From the NCBI RefSeq assembly GCF_024679245.1, contig NC_090177.1:42560518-42624517 (forward strand): a stretch of DNA of 64,000 bases, in the 5' to 3' direction. This DNA comes from Pseudorasbora parva (Eukaryota; Chordata; Actinopteri; Cypriniformes; Gobionidae). Below, in pieces: positions 23,711 through 35,400 of the stretch. The position numbers and the translations under genes were made by a program. The notes below the pieces were generated by a model, which did not search any database, had not been told where the DNA came from, and worked only from the letters and a program-made list of their open reading frames with translations. The number at the start of each line of letters is the position of its first letter. Position 1 is the stretch's first letter.

Positions 23711-24863
23711 TGGCAGGATATAGTATCGTTGCATTTGGAACGAATGCATCGGGTTGAGCAAACATTTTATGGTCCTACACCTTCCACAGATCATTTAACT
23801 TGGTGATAGCTATCAGGAATGTGAAGAGACTTTCAACCAGCATTAAAAAAAACAATTTCTGCAAACAAATAGCCTACCCTGCCTTTAAACATAAAGCTTC
23901 TTAAAATATTGTGCACAAATTGCATAAACTATAATTTTATGGTGTTTTTAGGTCTTTCATTATAAATAAAAAAGCAACATTTTATTTAAACATTTCTTAC
24001 AATAATAACCGCTTAGTATCTGAAGACCTGTATACCTGATCTGAAATCATCGTCTAACAAGATTTTCACAACAGAAAATCAGTGGGGAAAAATGTTCAGT
24101 TTTATTGAAACTGTCGCTTTGCTGTTGTGTAATTCATAGAGTGCAAAAGTGTTTTTCTCAAGCATGCAACAAGGACAAGATATATACTCAGTGCTTTATA
24201 AAAACAAGACATTCACATCAACTATTGATTATTATGATTATTTGAAGTGTCAACAAGACTATAATAAACAGTTACAGACTGGAGGCTTATGTCACTCTGC
24301 ATGGAAAATAATTGGAAAGACATTTATTGACTCCACTGGTAAACAAAACAATTTCAAATGCAATATCAAAAGGATATTTCATCATCATGTATGAAAATGC
24401 TTGAATGATAAAATGAGCTGTCATGAAATAAGGCTGTTTGATGTTTCCAGCAGGCCAGTCTTTCCAAAACATCGTCTTCCCACTTTCCCATGATTCTGCA
24501 GTGTCTCACTTCAAGCTAACACCACTAAAGTGTCTGAAAAATCTCATGCACAGAGACGGAGACAATACAACTCCAGTTTGTTGCTGGAAATGCTTAAAGT
24601 CTCTGATCCCCTGGGGTCATGAATGTTTTAGCCATGCTTGTGATATTATACAGACATTATGCAAGTGTTTATGAGAAATATCGGAAGGTGAAAGGACTGG
24701 ATGAACTCTTTATTATCTCAGGTATGTCTGAACGCATTTTAAGCTACAAGACTATTCTTAGTGCTAGGGTGTTCAAAGCTACCTCACTTTGGCTTAATTC
24801 AAAAGCAGCATTGCTATACATCGATCAGGCATCAGGTGTTCGAGGTGTTATGACTGCTGAGAG
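23711..24863. other. Unannotated AT-rich DNA
   Basis: No recognised gene. Short open frames at 24149-24867 have no family motifs and overlap one another. Confidence 0.4.
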
Positions 24864-24871
24864 GTGAAGTG
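24864..24871. repeat. 8-bp target duplication GTGAAGTG (left)
   Basis: GTGAAGTG is repeated exactly at 27512-27519 on the other side of the hAT element. Confidence 0.88.
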
Positions 24872-25417
24872 CAAGGCTTGACATTAACTTTTTTGCTCAC
24901 CAGCCACCGTGGCTTGTGGTTTTCCAAAGTTACTAGCCACTCAGCATTTTCACTGGCCACAATTTTGCAGTTTGGAAATTACATTTTATATGATTAAAGT
25001 TGGTTTTGGCATGCCTAAATTACTTGATTTTGAGTCATTTTACTTGATTTTGAAGATTTAAAACCCTTTCAAACTTTCACATGCAGAGTGAGATAGCCTA
25101 CTCTACGTTAAATAAAGCTTCACCACACTGAAGCTACCCCCCTATAGGAAATGTAGCAAGCTAAGCTACAGCAACTTGGCAAAAGTAGTTTGCTACATCT
25201 AAGCTATTTTTTATTTATTTAATTTTACATTGAACCAACTTCATTCCAATCAGCGCTATCTCTGTGATCAATAAAATTCAAGCAGATAGACATGGATACT
25301 TTTTCAAAAATTGTCGAAATCGATTTGGCAACAAAAACGTGGTCCATAATATTAACAAAACCAGGAGTTGAGAGTGTGTGTATGCTCATCTGTAGCCTAT
25401 GTGTATGATATGTGTTT

Positions 25418-25418
<1 letters not shown>

Positions 25419-25481
<63 letters not shown>
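25419..25481. repeat. (CA)n microsatellite
   Basis: About 63 bp of uninterrupted CA, inside the hAT element. Confidence 0.95.
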
Positions 25482-25483
<2 letters not shown>

Positions 25484-25554
25484 GGTTCACTATCTTTGTG
25501 GGGACTCTCCATAGGCATAATGGTTTTTATACTGTACAAACTGTACATTCTATC

Positions 25555-25850
25555 CCCTTACACTGCCCCTAAACCTACCCATCACACACACACAAACAAA
25601 CACACACAATACCCCTATACCTACCCATCACACACACAAACAAACACACACAATGCCCCTACCCCTAAACCTATTACACACACACCAAACAAACCCACAC
25701 AATGCCCCTACCCCTAAACCTACCCATCACACACACAAACAAACACACACAATGTCCCTACCCCTAAACCTACCCATCACACACAGACACAGACACACAA
25801 ATACCCCTACCCCTAAACCTACCCATCACACACACATACACATATTATTT
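25555..25850. repeat. CA-rich minisatellite, about 45-55-bp units
   Basis: Five to six copies of a unit containing CCCCTAAACCTACCCATCAC followed by ACACAAACAAACACACAC. Unit length varies because of the internal CA run. Frames through it are repeat artefacts. Confidence 0.85.
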
Positions 25851-27600
25851 TGAGGTGCCAATCCGTTATACATGGGAGCTTTACTGTATCTTGAAGATTG
25901 TTGTCTTCTGAGTTTCAGAGTTTCTACACTGGCAGTTTAGTTCAGAACAGGGCACAGTTCTTATGAAAAATTGGTAATGTGAAAGCTGTCATGCGGACCT
26001 GGGAGCGCACCAGAACCACACCATACCTGGAGGAGGAATATAGCGCGTGCCCCATTTAACTGCCGGTATTTTGTGTGTGTGTGTGTGCAGAACTGTGCCG
26101 CGATTCACACGAACAGTGTGAGAAACACGGACTTGGAGCGCTTTTGTTTAGAAAAGTAAACTGCGTATTCGTTTTGGCCGATTGCAATGTATTTAGTTCA
26201 ATAAAACCTGTAATGTAAGCGGTGGTGTTAATGATTTACCTCAGATATGAGCGAGTGAGCTTCAGTGCATCACGCTCAGACTGCAGAGATGTCCTCGTGT
26301 AAGAATCAGGACGCAGCGAATTGATCAAAGTGCAGTAAAGTTGCGGTGATTGATCAAAATTGCGAGTCGCACTGGATTTTCTGTAACGTCCGTGTCATCT
26401 GCTACATCTGAAGTGTCAAGCGAAGCTGCTGTAGCTTTAGGGGCAGGCTTCCAAAAACACTCAAAGAGTCAAAAACGTTAGTGATTCGCAATCGCAACCA
26501 CAGTCTGTGTTCGCAACACAGACGTGGTGAATTTATGAATGAAAGTTCTGTCACAAAACGATATTGTTAGGTATCCTCACGCTTTTTTTAGTGGGTATAC
26601 GGAAATCCTTGTCCTTTCCTAGTGGGTATACGGCGTATACCTGCGTATCACATAGACTACACCACTGCTGTCAACATTTGTGTGTCTTTACTTGTGCAGT
26701 TTATGAGGACATGATTCGGTTTATGGACTATTGTATGCGACTAGACCTTAGAAGTAGCAAGCAAAACGGTTTTGCACGTCAGACTAGTGTAGCGAAGCAC
26801 GCGATCGTGTCGTTTACTGATGTTTACTCATGCGATGGTAGCCAATAGCAGAGACATTTGAAGCAGTTTTACTCACCGGCTGCTTCCAAAGCAGGACCGA
26901 ACCTTTATCGCTGGGACGGCTCCGTCAAAAACACACTTCTTTGGTAACTGTTGATTTGGTAAAGTCCTGACAGCAGTGGCGTGGAAATCCACTTTGAGAC
27001 GCGACTGAAGCGATGCTGTGAAGCTTCCCGTCATTTCTGCGTTCAAATCGGTTCAAATGCAGCGCTGCCTTCCCAGAATGCTGTGCTGAAGCGTTGAAGT
27101 CGCTCGACGTCACCCATAGGAATAAAGTGGAGCAGACTATAACCGACATAAGTGTTCACCGACGACTGGATCTGCAGCTGAGAGTGTTTATGGCCGTGCA
27201 TTTCCTCTCTCGCTCTAGTCACGCGCGCACGCACCCTACCGGGAGAAGAGCCCGTACGGCCCATACAAGGACCTTCCGCTCTATTAACGTCAAGTCGACC
27301 CATACTCGAAAAAAACTCTCCGAAACTTGTGAGAAACCGGAAGGAGTATTTTTGACACAGAAATACTCCATCAAACGTCCAACATTAGTTTTTGAAACTT
27401 TGTCTATGTTTAGGATGGGAATCCAAGTCTTTAACAGAGTATAAAGCTCAGTATGCATGAAACAGCATTTCACCCCCCCCCCCCCCCCCCCCCCTTTAAT
27501 GTCAAGCCCTGGTGAAGTGAATAACACTCTTCATCACCTGTTAGTGGGTGGGATATATTTGGCAGCAAGTGAACATTTTGTCCTCAAAGTTGATGTGTTA

Positions 27601-27903
27601 CACTTTTAGAAGAAAATGTTCTTTATAGAACCTTAAAAGGTTCTGTTAGCGCTACGTGGAACCCCCTAAAAGGTTCTATATAGAGCCCTTTTTAAGTGCC
27701 AAAAGGGCTTTTTTTTTTTTGTCATTATAGAACCTTTTTAGCTCAACTCCAAACAACCTTTTAATGCTAAAAAGGTAAAAAGACAAGAAAGAACCCTTTT
27801 GGCACTTAAAAAGGGCCCTATATAGAATATTTTAGGGGTTCCAAATACGTAGCGTCGATAGAACCTTTTAAGGTTCTCTATAGAATATTTTCTTCTAAGA
27901 GTG
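27601..27903. mobile_element. Fold-back MITE, 303 bp
   Basis: Left end CACTTTTAGAAGAAAATGTT, right end the complement of CACTCTTAGAAGAAAATATT. Both arms contain AGAACCTTAAAAGGTTCT-type palindromes and AAAAGGG/CCCTTTT blocks. The two arms pair over almost the whole length. It is non-coding. Confidence 0.8.
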
Positions 27904-27944
27904 CAGAAGCAGGAACATTTTTAAAATTTTGACAAGGGCCAAAT

Positions 27945-28440
27945 TGTGACGGTTAGACGGCTGGGTCAGAGCATCTCCAAAACTGCAGCTCTTGTGGGCT
28001 GTTCCCGGTCTGCAGTGGTCAGTCTCTATCAAAAGTGCTCCAAGAGGAACAGTGGAGAACCGGCCACAGGGTCATGGGCGGCCAAGGCTCATTGATGCAC
28101 GTGGGGAGCGAAGGCTGGCCCGTGTGGTCCGATCAAACAGACGAGCTACTGGAGCTCAAACTGCTCCAGAAGTTAATGCTGGCTCTGATAGAAAGGTGTC
28201 AGAATACACAGAGCATCTCAGTTTGTTGTGTATGGGGCGGCATAGCCACAGATCAGTGAGGGTGCCCATGCTGACCCCTGACCCCGCCGAAAGCACCAAC
28301 AGTGGCACGTGAGCATCAGAACTGGACCACGGAGTAATGGAAGAAGGCAGCCTGGTCTGAGGAATCACGTTTTTTTTTTACATCACGTGGATGGCCAGGT
28401 GTGTGTGCGTCACTTACCTGGGGAACACATGATGCACTAT
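27945..28440 (+). pseudogene. Tc1-like transposase fragment
   Basis: The N-terminal two-thirds of a Tc1-like transposase is visible across frames: a helix-turn-helix segment ([16 protein letters not shown]), a basic linker ([18 protein letters not shown]) and the approach to the first catalytic Asp (HHVDGQVCVRHLPGEH). Frames shift near 28030 and 28190, and a homopolymer of T disrupts the region near 28370. The later catalytic blocks are missing after about 28440. It is dead. Confidence 0.78.
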
Positions 28441-29261
28441 TGGACACCAGTAGATTGGACACCCCGGGGTAAAAGTGGAGCAATGAGTGTTTGACATGAA
28501 GACAGGGCTGCTTACTATGTTTTGGAATAAATTATTGCCCTTCTTAAACATCCCAATGCATCAGTTCAAAAGTTGAAGATACAGCATGATCTTGACCATC
28601 TCAGCAGTTCCAAAAGCAATGGGTTACTTTCTGGCTGAGCCAATGGAAAAACGTTTGTGGTATTATTTGCATACAGAAACACATTTGTTATATTTCACTA
28701 AATCTTTCCTGGAAGCAAAAGCGCAGCAAGCAAGAACACTATTGTTTGATTCCCTCAGAGGGGAATTATGCTACAGACTGATGTTTCCAGTGACAAAAAG
28801 AGCTAAAATCTCTCCTTAATAATGTGGTGTAAATGGAAAGCACAGAGGAATGCATTCTTATAAGACAATACAAAACAAAAAAGGGCAATAAAGATTAATA
28901 GTGTCTTTAGAGTATAGTCTTGCAACATGGGAAAATGTGCAGGGTTAACATTAAGATAAAAAAGATTTTATTGGGTATTGTTACTCATACAAGAGAGTTA
29001 GAAATGTTAACAACCCCCTGAAATAAAATAAACAAGTATACTTTGTTTGTTTGTTACAGATGTTTTACTGTTGTTGCAACATTGGTTCATTGTATCTTTA
29101 ACTTTTGAACTGATGGATACTTTCTCACTGTCATGGTCTAATGCCTTCATAATTGTTTTGTGAGACCTTTCAACAATTAGATACTAAAATCTGACAAGAA
29201 CAGCTGAGATATGGAGTTCATCAGAGTCAGAGTTTGTACTATTTCACATGAGTTTGATGAT
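28441..29261. other. Unannotated DNA
   Basis: No gene or clear repeat recognised. The small open frame at 28586-28819 has no family motif. Confidence 0.4.
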
Positions 29262-29355
29262 TAGATCATTCTGACCCGTCGCTAAGCCCCGCCCAAAAAC
29301 TGCCACAGGCCAATCATGGCTTAGCAACCGTAACTAGGCGCGGAAGGTCTGTCAA
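29262..29355. repeat. Dispersed repeat, inverted relative to about 40745-40835
   Basis: GACCCGTCGCTAAGCCCCGCCC, continuing through TTAGCAACCGTAACTAGG to TCAAGCTTTCGAGCG, matches the complement of the 40745-40835 segment (AAGCTTAACAGGCGTAGCAA, then GGGCGGGGCTTAGTG). Non-coding repeat of unknown class. Confidence 0.55.
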
Positions 29356-29714
29356 GCTTTCGAGCGAGGGAAACATGATGATGCAAACTTGTATGTATGG
29401 ATTGTGCAAATATTACCTATCCTAAAAGTTTGGATAGATTGGTAGTGTATTTTTTTTTTTCCTTCCCCAAACGTAAAACTCAAGGTAAGAAATGCCAGAC
29501 GTGAATCAAGCAGTTTGGGCGTGAGGCCCCATTCACAAATTAAATGTCAACAGGTTTAACAAAAACACCTAAGTTTGCTTCAACGAACTGAAAAAACATG
29601 AGGTTTTTGATTGATGCACATTATTACATGCAGTATATAGACTATAAAAAAGACTGTCTTGGCTTTATGTATTAGTTTTGATTCGTAGTTAAATTAAATT
29701 AAGACCTTCATCAT
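29356..29714. other. Unannotated DNA
   Basis: No feature recognised apart from short T runs. Confidence 0.35.
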
Positions 29715-29721
29715 AAGGCAA
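29715..29721. repeat. 7-bp flanking repeat AAGGCAA (left)
   Basis: AAGGCAA is repeated at 34993-34999 directly beyond the right inverted terminus. It is best read as the target duplication of the 5.27-kb element, although AAGGC is also the tail repeat of the adjoining LINE. Confidence 0.6.
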
Positions 29722-30577
29722 CCCTTGTGAAAAAAAAGTGCACTTTAGTGTACTTTTATAAAGTGTACTTATTACACAGATAATATACTTATACTAAATA
29801 CACTTAATTGTGCAATTAAATGCAATGTTTTCGGTGTACTTAACACACATTATATGTAATTGATTTCAAATTTATCACATATTAAGTTGAAATAAAATAC
29901 AATAAGTTGCAATTAAGAGTGATTTTTTGGAACAACTTAAGTGGTACTTAAATACAACTTTATATGTACTTTCATAATCGCTTCTAGTGTATTAAAATTG
30001 TAAGTAAAGTGCACTGCTCAATGTACTGACATCCATTCAATTAATATGAACTAAAATATACCTTAACGTAATTTACATGTACACTCTAATATAATGAAAT
30101 ACATTCATAATTACATTTTTCAAATAATACAGCTGCAATTTCGTATAATAAACACATCCAAATTTAAATCCTCTACATTTATTGACAAAACGATCTGTAA
30201 AACAAATATACAAAAAAAACTTTTTTTTGAAGCCCAAGAAAAACCCAAAAAACTATTTACACAAACACAAATTCATTTAGAAAGAGTCTGGAGGACAATG
30301 AGGATTATATGCAATTATATGTAATTATATGCATTATTATATATCTCCCTCATTCAAAGGTACCTAAATCTACCCATCACAGAAAATTACCTCACACAAC
30401 AGATGAATAAATACAAACAAATGGAAAGAAAAGAATCGTTTCATGTACAACACTAAGATTCAAAACTTTGGGTAACGTTTAATTAGTTAACTACTTAATT
30501 TAACATGAACCTAGAATGAATAATAATATAAACATTTATTTATCTTAGTTAATGTTAATTTCAACATTTACTAATTA

Positions 30578-31743
30578 GGGGTGTAACGGCACATGTATTC
30601 ATACCGAACCGGTTCGGTAAAGGACTTCCGGTACAGTGCACGTGTGTACCGAGCGGTACGAATGCAATCTTTAACAGTTAACAGACGGCTTGTTTAATGA
30701 GTGGAACACACTTCAATACAAGTTTCCATAAGAACATATGTATTCTGTCAATTTTATCATTAAATTCAAGTGATGCCATTTTGATGCTCTTTAATGTGAC
30801 ATGACAGATCACTGTAAAGACATCAGTTCAAGCAGCAACGCGGCACGAGTGAATGTGATCACCTTGTCATAGTCAAAGAATAAATTAACATCAGAAGGTA
30901 TGGATTAAGGATACATTACAACTTACTAAAATGTATCACATTGTGTAATCGTTCAGTGTTTCAACAGCAGAAAGACGTCGATAAAACACGAGAGAGATGA
31001 ACTCTTTCACTAAATGTATGCATTATATTAGCCTATATATTCATCATATTCTACTTAACCTGAAAACCTGAAAAAAATCTAACCTATAATTAGATTTATA
31101 AGTTAATGCAAAAACGGTCTTATGAGAAGTTTACACGTTTGCATACAATGCGAGTGCAAGTAAGGCCTCCCTATATAGTCTACACTATACAGCATTCTTT
31201 GTCATTTGATTAATCAGAAACAACAAGGCAATTATATATTACATTCTGAATCAAATTATAATCTTTGTGTGCCCTTTGTTAGAGTTAAGCTTGGTAAAAC
31301 GTCCTTCAAATATGTCGCAGCCTCAGATTGGAATTTGCTCCAGACTGAGTTGAAGCTAAAAGATCTGGTGACATTTAGTCATTTTAACATTTTACTACAT
31401 CATTTTGAGAGTAAATTAATGGTGTGTAATTGTTTTTGACTGGTTGTATGTTTTATGTTTTTTATGTGACTTTTTATGTATAACTGTACATGCAAACACA
31501 GCTGGCTATCTTGGCCAGGACAGGACATTTTAATCTCGGTGAGTTTTTCTCCTGGTTAAATAAAGGTAATAATAATAATAATAATAATTAGTAGAGATAT
31601 TTTTTATATTATATTTTTAATTCTTTAAGAAACCTTTAGATTAGGACAATTACAATTTGTTCAGTAAACCAATAAAAAAAAAGAAGCATTTTTATATTTA
31701 GTGTTCCTCCCCGAACTGTCAGCTTTGTGTACTGTTACACCCC
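30578..31743. mobile_element. Nested hAT-like element (GGGGTGTAAC ends)
   Basis: GGGGTGTAACGGCAC at the left and the complement of GGGGTGTAACAGT at the right form short inverted repeats. ACCGAACCGGTTCGGTA lies inside the left end, typical of a widespread fish hAT family. Flanks do not show a clean 8-bp duplication (ACTAATTA against TATTATTA). The interior holds a LINE 3' end. Confidence 0.6.
31206..31590 (+). pseudogene. LINE 3' end: RT C-terminal tail plus (AAT)n
   Basis: The 77-codon frame (31206-31439) ends with a block resembling the C-terminus of LINE RTs (FVRVKLGKTSFKYVAASDWN, then a hydrophobic LKDL...HF helix). The 3' UTR contains TTGGCCAGGAC and CCTGGTTAAATAAAGG followed by (AAT)n, the usual end of a fish LINE. 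It is heavily 5'-truncated. Confidence 0.6.
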
Positions 31744-32499
31744 TATTATTAGTGCAATCTTAAAATCAAAAGGTGTATATGTTAATTATTTAATGCATTG
31801 TTAACTTGCATGAACAATGACTGTAAATTTAATTAACTAGCTTTGAACTATAATTTATTAAGCAAGGTCAACAACTATTAATAAACACTGTAAAAAATTA
31901 AATAAAATAAATAAATAAAAAGAAATCACTGTTAGATCATGTTGGTCAATACATTAAATAACGTTAACAAATTAGATCTTATTGTAAAGTGTTACTGAAC
32001 TTATAAGCTCTTAAACCTTTACTAGCACCAAAATTAGGACCAAAAGGTTTATTCTAAAATCTTATTCCAGCATTAGTGAATGAAAAAAAAAAAAACTTAA
32101 GAACTCCAAAGGCACACAAAATTGTTTGTCACCAACTCTTTTCAAGTTGTTTGGAAAGTGCTGTTTATGTCAATGTCCCAGAAGCTCTCCATCAGTAGAA
32201 ACTGGTGCACCATCTCTCCACAGTATATGTGAATGGACATATTCCAAAGAGGCAGGAAAGCAAAAAAATATATACCTTGAGGAAAGAAAAAGAAAACGCA
32301 AAGAAAAAACTTGTTTATAAAACAGATCTATCCATTATTATAATTGGCTCAATTAAATTAAAACGATAGATGTACAGTTTATATTCAATAGTTTATATTC
32401 AGCAGTATCTGTATGAAAAAAAGAAGAAAAAAAAGAAATAGCCATAAGAGGGATCATAAAAATGAGCATGTTGTCTCTTTTTAATCTAGTACTGCCCTG

Positions 32500-32670
32500 A
32501 TGAAGCAGTTTATTCTGCACGGTGTGTGTACGCTTTTGACCACAACTGCATCCCCTATGTGATGAATTACCTCAGTCGTCAGGGTAGAATGATTGGAGAG
32601 GTTCCTTCACGTATCCCACTGAGCACATCATCTTCACTGACACTGGACTTTAAAAATAGAGAACATTTTA
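32500..32670. other. Exon-like island open on both strands
   Basis: On plus, TTTTTAATCTAG is followed by an uninterrupted frame of more than 50 codons containing YCPDEAVYSARCVYAFDHNC. On minus, TTTTTAAAG (acceptor-like) is followed by SSVSEDDVLSGIREG and a stop near 32571. The two readings conflict, and I cannot decide between them or assign a family. It may be a fragment of the host transposon's gene. Confidence 0.25.
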
Positions 32671-32803
32671 ATAATGGTTTTTATTCCTACTTTATAGGGA
32701 ATTAAACATAACTTAAATATAGATAAATAACCCAAGACCAATGTAAATTGAGAAAAGTATTCTTGCATTTTTCCTCATCTTGCCTTGCAAGTTTCAGCTT
32801 ACC

Positions 32804-32887
32804 TCGCCCATCTCCATGAAGGATGTTCCTGCATTTACCACGCCTGGCACAGCAATGCTGCGGCTCCTTTCCTTTGGGTGTGTGGCC
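32804..32887 (-). other. Exon-like island, 84 bp, consensus splice sites
   Basis: On the minus strand, TATATTTTACAG precedes GCCACACACCC, and the segment ends GGCGAG with donor GTAAGCTG. Two frames are open: one reads ATHPKERSRSIAVPG and the other HTPKGKEPQHCCARRGKCRN. Both splice sites are strong. The partner exons are uncertain. Confidence 0.35.
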
Positions 32888-33612
32888 TGTAAAATATATA
32901 ATGATTAGGGGATCTGTAAATCCACAAGTGGGAATGTATTACTTACAAATGGACAAGATGCAAAGCATTTAAAAGCTAAAGACTTGATAGTTATGTTTTA
33001 GCTTGTGTGATCAGTGTCATGGCTGGGCATAAATTCATAATTAACATTAACTTGACCTCATCAAGATGGCTCTGTGATTCCACACAGCTTGCACTGGATC
33101 TCCAATAACACATCTGTATTGATCCTACAAAATAAAAAATAAAATAAGCACAAAATATTAAAAACACAAATAGTACTTTAACATCTCACTCTCCAAATGC
33201 AAAAAGAAAAGAACATGTTAAAATCATTATTTCATTACTGGTTGTTGTTATACGTTAAGTTAATATATGGAATAAATGTATATAACGTTAATGTCTCCTG
33301 TCCATTTAAAAAGTAACTTAGGAGATCGATTAAAATATTGTATTTACAACAGGCAAATTCATTGAACATGCCCACACCGGCGATCACATTCCGATTTAAG
33401 AAATTATTATAATGCAATCTTAGATACATGAATATGAATAATACAATCTTAGATACATAGGAAACATGATTAATGTTAATTCACCTCCCGAGTCCATAGT
33501 GCGTCTATCCAATCTGCGATTAAACTAAATAACTACTACACTGTAATAGAGAGCTACCATGTTACGGTGAAAATGTAAAATCAAGAGAGCTTATATCAAG
33601 ATATACTTACTT

Positions 33613-33701
33613 GACTCGTTATTTGTAGCATATAACGTCTCATCTGTAATGATCCAAACGGTTCGCTCCTCTGTTGTCTGTTGTCCTTCAGCTTCATTTT
33701 C
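33613..33701 (-). other. Exon-like island with ATG and donor
   Basis: On the minus strand, an ATG at about 33699 opens a basic frame (MKLKDNRQQRSEPFGSLQM) that runs to CAA followed by GTAAGTATATC, a very good donor. A weaker island at about 33068-33127 (acceptor TTTTTTATTTTGTAG) could be the next exon. No protein family is recognised. Confidence 0.3.
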
Positions 33702-34399
33702 CTCACGCATCGAGATGACGCAATCATGGCAGACCGCGCATTTTTCAAAATCATGACGTAGTATTTTTGGCGCATGCGCATTGAAATATTAAGTATAAAT
33801 ATGAAATAAGATATTTCGTGCATTAAATGTTGATTATAAATCACTTATTAATTATCCATTTCTGTTCAGGTTGTTCTAACACACTGTGTAGTTGGACTGT
33901 ATTTCAGAGAACTTGACTCATTCACCTAACTAAAAGTCAATCATGTTTAGAGTCTGATTAAAATTAAATGTAGCCTATTTTAACTGAATTTTAATGCAAA
34001 TTAATTTGGTTTAGATTTGTTCAAATTTTTCTTGGAATTAATGCAATTAAATGTGTGTTTAATCGCCATACAACAACATAATATTGAAAGTAGGTTATTC
34101 TACACAGATGTAAAGTAGTACATTAGGCAACTCCTCTCATAAAGATTGACAATGTCAAATTATGTAGAAAACTGACACTTGTAGTTGAGTTCATGTGAGC
34201 TAGTTATAACATTTCAACAGTATGTTGTACTGGAGTGTAAGCGAGTGAAATTTTGAAGAAAAATACATTAACCAATGTAAATTTGGACAACTAATTTTTT
34301 AAAAAAAATCATTTATTTTCCATGTGCTTTGTCATTAGTAAAATAAGTGCACTTTATGAAACAAACTCATAATTAAAATGGTTTAAGTAAATTTAGGTG

Positions 34400-34870
34400 T
34401 AGACATTACAAGGTGCATTTTTAAAAAGTGCACTTAAGTGTGTTTATAAATATTGTCATACAAGTGTACTTTCTTTAAGTGAAAATTAATTATATATTAT
34501 TACAAAGCGCACTTATTAAAAGTGCACTAAAGTGTGTTTATAAATATTGTCATGAAAGTGTACTTTTTTTAAAGTACAAATTAATTATAAATTATTACAA
34601 AGCGCACTTATTAAAAGTGCACTAAAGTGTGTTTATAAATATTGTCATGAAAGTGTACTTTTTTAAAGTACAAATTAATTATATATTATTACAAAGCGCA
34701 CTTATTATAAGTGTACTAAAGTGTGTTTATAAATATCGTCATGAAAGTGTACTTTTTTAAAGTACAAATTAATTAGATATTATTACAAAGTACACTTATT
34801 AAAAGTGCACTAAAGTGTGTTTATAAATATTGTCATTAAAGTGTATTCTCTTTAAGTACACTTAAGTGGC
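34400..34870. repeat. Tandem repeat, about 94-bp period, 5 copies
   Basis: GTGTTTATAAATATTGTCAT recurs at about 34440, 34534, 34629, 34723 and 34817. Each unit also has an AAGTGCACTAAAGTGT palindrome-like block and AAAGTACAAATTAATTA. It forms the right subterminal arm of the 5.27-kb transposon. Confidence 0.85.
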
Positions 34871-35244
34871 ACTTAATTTTAATTATATCATATTATCTAC
34901 AAGTGCAGTTTTTAAAAAATATACTTTAAATATATTAAGTGCACAAAAAATACACTTTCAATACAATTAAGCACACTTCTTTTTCACAAGGGAAGGCAAG
35001 GCAAGTCAAGTTTATTTAAATAGCACATTTCATACACAATGGCAATTCAAAGTTTTTTACATGGAAATGAATTAAAATAGGGATAAAAAATGCATAAGAA
35101 AAAGAATTCAATGTAAAGAGAATTAAAAATAATAAAATGATGATAACCAAAGAAAAGAACCGGTAAACTAAAACAGTTATAAAAAGAATTTAAAAAATGA
35201 TGCATAGATAAGGAGCAAACAGTCGGACATACAGTGCTCAGAGC

Positions 35245-35400
35245 TCATTCAGTAAATGCACAGCTGAACAGATGTGTTTTGAGTCTGGATTTGAATGTGG
35301 CTACTGTTGGAGCACATCTGATCTGTTCAGGAAGCTGGTTCCAACTACGGCTGGCATAATAGCTAAAAGCAGACTCTCCTTGCTTTGAGTGAACTCTTGG
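35245..35400 (-). pseudogene. LINE B RT C-terminal segment
   Basis: RVHSKQGESAFSYYASRSWN followed by NQLPEQIRC and FKSRLKTHLF, the end of an L2-like RT protein. It joins the 37665-38495 piece across the hAT insertion. The open frame continues into the hAT by chance. Confidence 0.8.
35393..35400. repeat. 8-bp target duplication ACTCTTGG (left)
   Basis: Exact copy at 37657-37664 beyond the right end of the hAT. It lies within the LINE B RT frame. Confidence 0.93.

Larger units (their letters stand above)
24872..27511. mobile_element. Non-autonomous hAT element, 2.64 kb
   Basis: The left end CAAGGCTTGACATTAA and right end TTAATGTCAAGCCCTG form 16-bp terminal inverted repeats with one mismatch. 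An exact 8-bp duplication (GTGAAGTG) flanks them, the hallmark of hAT insertion. The interior has no transposase frame. It holds a (CA)n tract, a CA-rich minisatellite and a run of about 22 C at 27473-27494 beside the right end. The segment at 26565-26670 contains two AGTGGGTATACGG copies and may be a further nested fragment. Confidence 0.85.
30472..31995. mobile_element. Nested MITE, GTAACACTTTACAAT type, itself interrupted
   Basis: Begins GGTAACGTTTAATTAGTTAAC and ends CTTATTGTAAAGTGTTAC. The internal TTAGTTAATGTTAATTTCAAC and TGTTAACTTGCATGAAC blocks are typical of an abundant fish MITE. It is split by the element at 30578-31743. Confidence 0.55.
29722..34992. mobile_element. 5.27-kb DNA transposon, superfamily unknown
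   Basis: Inverted termini are CCCTTGTGAAAAA at 29722 and its complement ending at 34992. Beyond them both subterminal arms are full of AAGTGCACTT / AGTGTACTT motifs in mirror arrangement (left arm about 29722-30090, right arm about 34380-34992). AAGGCAA flanks both ends. The interior contains nested MITE and hAT-like elements, a LINE 3' end, and several exon-like islands (32490-33701). No catalytic transposase domain was identified. The CCC start recalls piggyBac, but the flank is not TTAA. Confidence 0.65.

Noticed and set aside
28586..28819. 77-codon frame as a possible host gene
   Set aside because: No start context, domain or splice evidence; probably chance.
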